Program-made: the position numbers and the translations under genes | Notes under the pieces: model-generated | The model's database searches: none | The model's input: the letters and a program-made list of their open reading frames with translations, nothing else | What the model was told of the DNA's origin: nothing | From: Porodaedalea pini | Lineage: Eukaryota; Basidiomycota; Agaricomycetes; Hymenochaetales; Hymenochaetaceae | Direction of reading: 5' to 3' | Assembly (NCBI GenBank): GCA_002794775.1 | Contig: NBAY01000007.1 | Location: 434,001 to 498,000 of the forward strand | Length of the DNA stretch: 64,000 bases | Shown: positions 58,535 through 64,000 of the stretch, one piece after another | Numbering within the stretch: position 1 is the stretch's first letter | Layout: each line of letters begins with the position of its first letter

Positions 58535-59338
58535 AGACGGGTGCAGCTGGTGTTGTTGACAGAAGAAAGGATGTCGATCATTTCTTACAAATCTTGACCT
58601 TGTTATGGGAAGCACTCTGACGACACACAACCAAACAAACACCTCGAACTTCAAGTCGTCACTTTTGCTCGAAGCCGCTTGATTTCATGAAGCCTCAAAG
58701 GACCTCGAGAAGTCTGCACTAATGATTTCAAGTACCTGGAAATGTCTTACGTATCTCGAGCGCTTGTGGCAGAGCATCCGCTAAAACTCGGGTTGAATTT
58801 AGATCACTTGCTTCCGAGTCGCTTTCCCCTCGGCTCAGCAAACAAGCACACCTAACAATAATCAGCAACTTATCGACACGAGCAACGTTTCAAAAATATT
58901 TTGAAACCGGTTGCCGTATAACCATTGCGTGCAGCTTGACTCTCACACTGGGGATCTACGGAAGCGACGCTTTTGGAATCGAATGCCGTATACTTGTCTA
59001 CCATCCTAGCAAACAATGCTCCCCAAATGTGGTTGGTGCTCCTCAGTTGTGGGAAATAGCTAGAGTTTAGACAACTTGAACAGCCTTCAGTTCATTCTTA
59101 GTTGTTCACAACAAGTGTCGTAGGTCCTGGTGATCAGGCTCTTGCTGTCAAGCTGCTATAGGCTCTGAATAGGGAGAATGCACATACCTGTAGACATGCG
59201 CACGCAAGGACTGCTCCAGCTCACACATAAATGAAGCGCTCAGCTCATCCCCCTGGCCCACCTATCCTGCTATTCCGTTGTGTCTCTGTATATCCTGGCA
59301 AGCCCCACTAGATCCGGCGAAGACGCACATCTTCTCAA
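58535..59338. other. Intergenic region upstream of U2SURP
   Basis: 804 bp with no coding frame of note. It probably holds the U2SURP promoter. No repeat or RNA gene recognised. Confidence 0.5.
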
Positions 59339-59915
59339 ATGATTAATATTGTTAAGAAGCTTGTCAACGCACATGGTCGACCCTCGCGGAAACCTATGCT
59401 CAGCTCCGCAACTAGTGTCTTTGCACTAATGGAAAACGTTTCTGAGGCTGTAAACTTCCCTCCTACAACGGTCGTTGCAAAGATCGTCCTTGGACTTCTG
59501 AAGACTCTCAAGGTACGAATCCGCTCATACTCATGAAACAAGTAATACTTATCAGTAATTCCAACCCGTAGGATGAAAAATGAAGAGACTCGCAATCGAC
59601 TGATAGACCGTATCGCTGGAGTGGTGGATACTCTTCACGCATTCCGGAGTTGTCTTGGCGAGGCATCGACTCGGTTCCAGATGAATCGCCTACTAAAATG
59701 CGGAAACTCGAAAGGTGAGCGATGCATTCAATAATACTGATCTGTCTGCATTGGCTTACATGCCTCCAAGTATATTGAAGACCTTAAGCGAGGTTTTGCC
59801 GTCAGTGCTAAGTGGATTTTGGAGACATATACTTTTGAGAGATAAGATCAAAAGCGATCTTGCTGCGCACTTGCACAGCCTCGATAAGGCACTCGACGGA
59901 TTCAAGGCCTCTTAG
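59339..59915 (+). pseudogene. Remnant of a helical N-terminal-domain gene (fungal NLR/STAND-like adaptor type)
   Basis: Three coding-like pieces follow each other: 59339-59513 (FALMENVSEAVNFPPTTVVAKIVLGLLKTLK, split here by function: amphipathic helices), about 59573-59717 (TRNRLIDRIAGVVDTLHAFRS..FQMNRLLK) and about 59767-59915 (ending LDKALDGFKAS, stop TAG). The helix pattern resembles the N-terminal four-helix regions that precede NACHT or kinase domains in agaricomycete STAND proteins. With the visible splice signals (GTACGA donor at 59514, GTGAGC at 59718) the pieces do not join in phase: after the first intron the frame meets TGA within four codons. Either it is a decayed fragment or I misjudged the splice sites. 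No nucleotide-binding domain follows. ATG at 59339 may be internal. Confidence 0.4.
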
Positions 59916-61002
59916 TTCTTTTTCTTCCTTTCTTTCTTATACCTCCTCCGCCGTCGTAGCTCGGTTCTTTATTGATGACTCAATCCTGAATAGACATGGC
60001 TTTTCTTCGACATAAGGGCCGCTATACATAGGTTGGAATTAGCAGCGCAGTCGTCGTATTCTGGGTCTCTTGGATATAGCCAGCACTCGGTTTATTCGGA
60101 AAATGAAACATGGATTGCTTTGAGCTCGAAGGTAAGTCGCCAAATCGTCATCTCTGACTAACAAATATATTGATCTTCCACACGCATAGTACGAGGCGTT
60201 TCGCGTTAGTGATGTGGAGCTCGAAAGCGAACTGCAAAACACGGTTGGCTTCCCCAACTTTTTCACCGCCGGAGTCCAGGGGAAGAAAAGTCCAGTCAAA
60301 ACTTTGGATGGGAACAATGGTAAGCAAAAGAAAGTATGTACACACTCGCGAATATCCTGATGTTGCACACAAACCCCATTTTTCGATATTAGGAGTGGCT
60401 TGGTGAAATAAAGCATTGGTAACAATTAAAGCGAGCGTTTCACCAATCACGGCGTTTCAGCTCAGCATTGAGTTGAACGTATCATGCCAGGCATCCAAAT
60501 CTCCTACAAATGAAGGGCTTCACGGGAAGCGCTGATACTCCTCATCTGTCTGTCGTGTTCAAGAATGGTGAATGCTCTCGCGAAAGTCAAGTGAGCTCAA
60601 CACTGATCGGTCTTAGCTCAAGCCAAATGCCTGGCTGCTTCCGTCTCGGATCTATTGATTAATTCAGATATTCCCCCCGCAGCAAACATCAGGAAAAACC
60701 TCCCGCCCCGAAAATGTTGGAACAAGGCTGGAATTACTTAGAACGATGGAAAGCCATGGAATGCATTCGGAATGCATTCAAAAATATGTTGTCGTACTGG
60801 AATTACGTAGAGTCTGTGGAATAATTGTAGAATCACATACCTGATCTTGGAATTCATAAGAATCTGTGGTGGAAAGATTGTCAAATAGAATCGGTAGAAT
60901 AAAGATTAATAAGTATAGAATATGACCTGCAAAACGTCAGAGTGGTTACCAAAAGCAATTCAACTCAATTCAGTCGGAAGCAAAGGAACAGTAAGTAATG
61001 TA
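59916..61002. other. Intergenic region with 3' flank of the Plavaka element
   Basis: No gene supported. From about 60720 the DNA is AT rich with short repeated GGAATGCATTC and GGAATTAC-type words, which may belong to the 3' subterminal part of the transposon. No clear terminal inverted repeat was found. Confidence 0.4.
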
Positions 61003-64000
61003 TTAATAGACAGAGAAATGCGTACTACGATCCTTGAAGGAGTTTAAGTAGAAGGAATTACAAAGCTCTAGTACATTATTGCTTGTCCACTCCTGAGGAG
61101 CAACCTGTCCAAAACGAGGTATAAGATGTGCACTGCGATACAAGGCTTGAATTGGAATAATACTGAACTCTCTAGTCCCATCTGGATTGAAAGACCTAGC
61201 GACCTTATACATCCTGAAATTATTGTCTGGCTGGACGGAGAATTTGGAAAACCATTCTACATAAGCTAATTGTTTGGGTATAGATGCTCGTATGTCCTCA
61301 TCATGAAATAGAACTGGTAGCACTGATTCTGGGAGCGAAAAGACGGTGTGAACTTGCATGACACAAAATGCTACAGGACTAAGTCAGATAGAATTAAAAA
61401 TAAAAATAAAGCACATCAACGTTACATTGAATCTCCATTCCTTGACATACACGAGCAAGACCTGTATCGAACCGACCAGGAATGGGCCTTCCCTGACTGT
61501 CTTTGCATGCAGGTTTAATGTGTATTGAATCTATTGTAGTAGAGTCGATTGCATATTCACTGCAGAACTTGATTGTCTGGAACACCGGTAGTTTACGGAA
61601 AGGAAAGACGATGTCATTTGCCACGAGCTCAATGGTCCTCCACCGTAAATTAGGCTCCCTCTTGGCAACAATGTAGCGAGCAAGCACAGCTTTAAAGTGA
61701 ACAGCGCCATATGTTTCAACGAGATTGTCAAGTGACATGGCCTTTTGCGTAGGATGCTTCGTCATTTTGATCTTGAGGTCGTGTGCTATGTCAGGTGAAT
61801 GCCATGGAGGTCGTAGAGGGGGATCAGCTGAATGCCATGCAATGCTAGTATGTAGCGCCGAAACTTTCTCCTTTCGCTCGAGCCACAGGGTCATTTGCGG
61901 CAGCTCATCCTTGTGATTTGTTGCTGCATATGCATCCTTTGCAAGGTTGATGTGTAAGTGTTCAGTGAACTGCATGTTATAGTTGTCCATAGTTCCTAGT
62001 TGCTTAATGCACGCCTCATAATGCTTCATCCAGTGGCATTTAATGAAGTTGAAGTTATCGCGCACCCCGAGATCGATAAAAATACTTTTGTTGTCGTGAA
62101 AACGACAAAGGGCATCCTGTAGCAGAGCAAGTGTCTCGGTGGAATGAATGGGGTACTGCACAAGGTATGTAAAGTCAAGGAGTGCACGTGTAGCACGTAT
62201 GAGCCAAACGGGAGATTCATTATCGGGGAGGCATATATCAATGAGTAAACTGAGGAGAAATTGACAGATTTGACTGTGGTCAGTTCCACTGACTCTCGAG
62301 AGCTTCGTAATCCCCTTGTGGAAAATGCGCATGCCATGACTGGGAGGAATTTGACGGCAGCGAGCATCAAGTTCTGTTGCGCCTACAACACCTGTGATCC
62401 AGGAAACGATATGTTTGATGACACCTTGATGTAATTGATGAAGTATGTCAGCCGTGATAGACTGATATATGTCAAAGTATGGGAGATCGGCCCAGAAAGG
62501 GTTCTGAATTGGTTTCATACGTATTTCCAAGCATGCTCGAGCATACCTCGTCGGATCGTCAGAGTCAAGAATATCAAGAACATCAAGGGCTCGTTCGAGG
62601 TCACGAGGCGCATGTCTGTGATCAACACCAGCTCCAAGCTCATCATGAGGACAGTGACATGTTGGACAATCACCGGTAATAGTCCCAGTCACCGCAACTT
62701 GCTCCTGATTATCAAGAGCAAGAGCCGCTATGATAGGGTGGCACCGCCGGACGAGCCCATCACCACCTGTCATGTGTATGCCATCCGTGCCTGTTCTCTC
62801 CAATGATCGAAAAACATATTGAAGGCAGCCGTGCAGGAGGTTAGCGAGGGTGTGGTGACAAGCAGCTTTGTTGGTGATGTGCTCGAGTTGGGTGGTAGGA
62901 AGATAAGCAAGTAATATTTGTGCGTGTCGCGAGGGTTTCTTGCGAATGTCCTTCGGGATGTTTCCGATGGTGAGATACACAGGATACGCTGACTTCATGT
63001 GGAAAAGCGTGATCTGAGTCTTGTCTAGTGATATTATGACAGGTATAATGGTGCCACCTGGTGCTCTATGCTCGACAGCTGTCTATATATGTATTTAGCT
63101 ACAGCTTGCACAAGTATAAGTTTATTGTAACATACCTGAGTGTTCCACCACCATTGCGCAGTATGCATGTCATGATATACTCGGACTTGCATGTCCTCGT
63201 CGGCATAATGACGTTCGGGGAGAATAATAAGCTGAGAGGCAAATTCGGGTGCACCGAACAAAGCTCTGATGCATTGCAGAACATCACGGCAATGCATGTC
63301 AAATGCTTCGCCAGCAACTACAATTTCACAACGTTGAAACTTGGGGCGACGTGTTGGTATCTGGCTGTCTATAATCGCATTGAGTTGGCGTGAGTTACAG
63401 AACGAGAGTCCTAGCAGTTCGGGTATCTGGAACCATAAGGCATATGATGATGGTCGAGCACCATGAACACAATCACAAATTACAAATATATAAACATAAG
63501 TTAGGGAACAATATCAACAAGCTCAAACAGAAACTGCACCCCCTCAATTTGGAGAAGCTCATCTAGAGCCGTGGAACCTGGCCCGTGGGTCTTAGCCCAT
63601 TGTGCCACTTCCCAATCGCGTTTTGAAATAAAAGGAGCATATGGTCCTGCATTTTGCGAACCGGCCTGAACATCTTCCATGTATCGCTCGAACTCAGTGT
63701 GGCCGTCACGTCCATGCGGCCCTGAAATTCCGCTCCATTCCATTCACCCCCGTATACCCGTCCGGCTTCGTGCTGTACATCTTCATTTCCAGGATAGCGA
63801 ATGATGCGGACTGGCTGATAGCGCAGTCTGCTCTCAGCAGCGCGACACTGAACAAGAAGCGCTCGAATGTTAGGATCTCCCTCCTCCTCCCAACCTAATC
63901 CACTGGCGAGAGGAGGGTCTTGTGGCTGAGGTCTCTCGGGCTCCCACACTGCATCAATGGTCTCCTCCTCATCGAGTTCTGGATCGTAGCCTTCAACAAC
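61003..64000 (-). pseudogene. Plavaka-type DNA transposase, frameshifted, 5' end outside window
   Basis: Plavaka transposases belong to a CACTA-related group expanded in agaricomycetes. Minus-strand exons: from beyond 64000 to 63540, 63426-63136, 63082-61426 and 61352-61003. The last three joins are in phase (introns 113, 53 and 73 nt). Family blocks: YAPFISKRDWEVAQWAK, LGLSFCNSRQLNAIID, EIVVAGEAFDMHCRDVL, SAYPVYLTIGNIPKDIR, a Cys/His pair CPTCHCPHDELG, FDIYQSITADILHQLHQG, and the end EWTSNNVLELCNSFYLN. The first exon is broken: upstream of about 63760 the coding frame differs by one from the frame used downstream of 63743. A tandem GAATG/GAATG at that point (a 5-bp duplication) explains the shift. 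The donor of the next intron (GTGCAG) is weak. Apart from this the copy is well preserved, so inactivation is recent. Confidence 0.85.

Noticed and set aside
63736..63775. A 36-nt intron (GTATAC..CAG) to fix the Plavaka frame
   Set aside because: Too short for a fungal intron, and the join would remain in the wrong frame.

Overview
The window looks like nuclear DNA of a basidiomycete, most likely a wood-decay agaricomycete. The genes carry many introns of about 50-70 nt with GT..AG ends and CTAAC/CTGAC-like branch points. A Plavaka-type transposase, a secreted GH23 protein and a trypsin-like protein family common in white-rot fungi all point the same way. All gene models below were spliced by eye from the sequence and checked for reading phase. 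None was tested by alignment.

Layout. Positions 1-1118 hold the 3' part of the splicing factor gene SLU7. A gene-poor stretch follows, with a six-exon Zn(II)2Cys6 regulator (7097-8175), a four-exon 151-residue protein of unknown function (12455-13145) and a Pcl-type cyclin on the minus strand (14326-16662). From 16663 to 21117 no gene is convincing.

Positions 21118-42891 are a retrotransposon nest. Element A (minus strand, LTRs 21118-21542 and 34024-34448) is an old Ty3/gypsy chromovirus full of stop codons. It is interrupted by an 883-bp solo-LTR-like insert (23619-24501) and by a complete but dead relative, element B (27836-33982), flanked by the duplicated target GACGT. Element C (35697-42678, plus strand) is a young, nearly intact chromovirus with an open gag and a 1379-codon pol. 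It sits inside an older LTR of the same family as the insert in A, with GTACT duplicated. Both chromovirus families seem to use Tf1-type self-priming: the sequence next to the 5' LTR is complementary over 11 nt to the predicted 5' end of the transcript.

Positions 43183-58534 form a compact housekeeping and secretory block. It holds a trypsin-like protein (start not found), a secreted GH23 lytic-transglycosylase-like protein (minus), ERO1 (plus, divergent from GH23), the multi-KH protein vigilin/SCP160 (plus) and U2SURP/SR140 (minus, convergent with SCP160). The right edge has a broken helical-domain gene (59339-59915) and a frameshifted Plavaka transposase that runs off the window (61003-64000, minus).

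Functional themes are pre-mRNA splicing (SLU7, U2SURP), the secretory pathway and ER (ERO1, SCP160, GH23) and genome parasites at different stages of decay.
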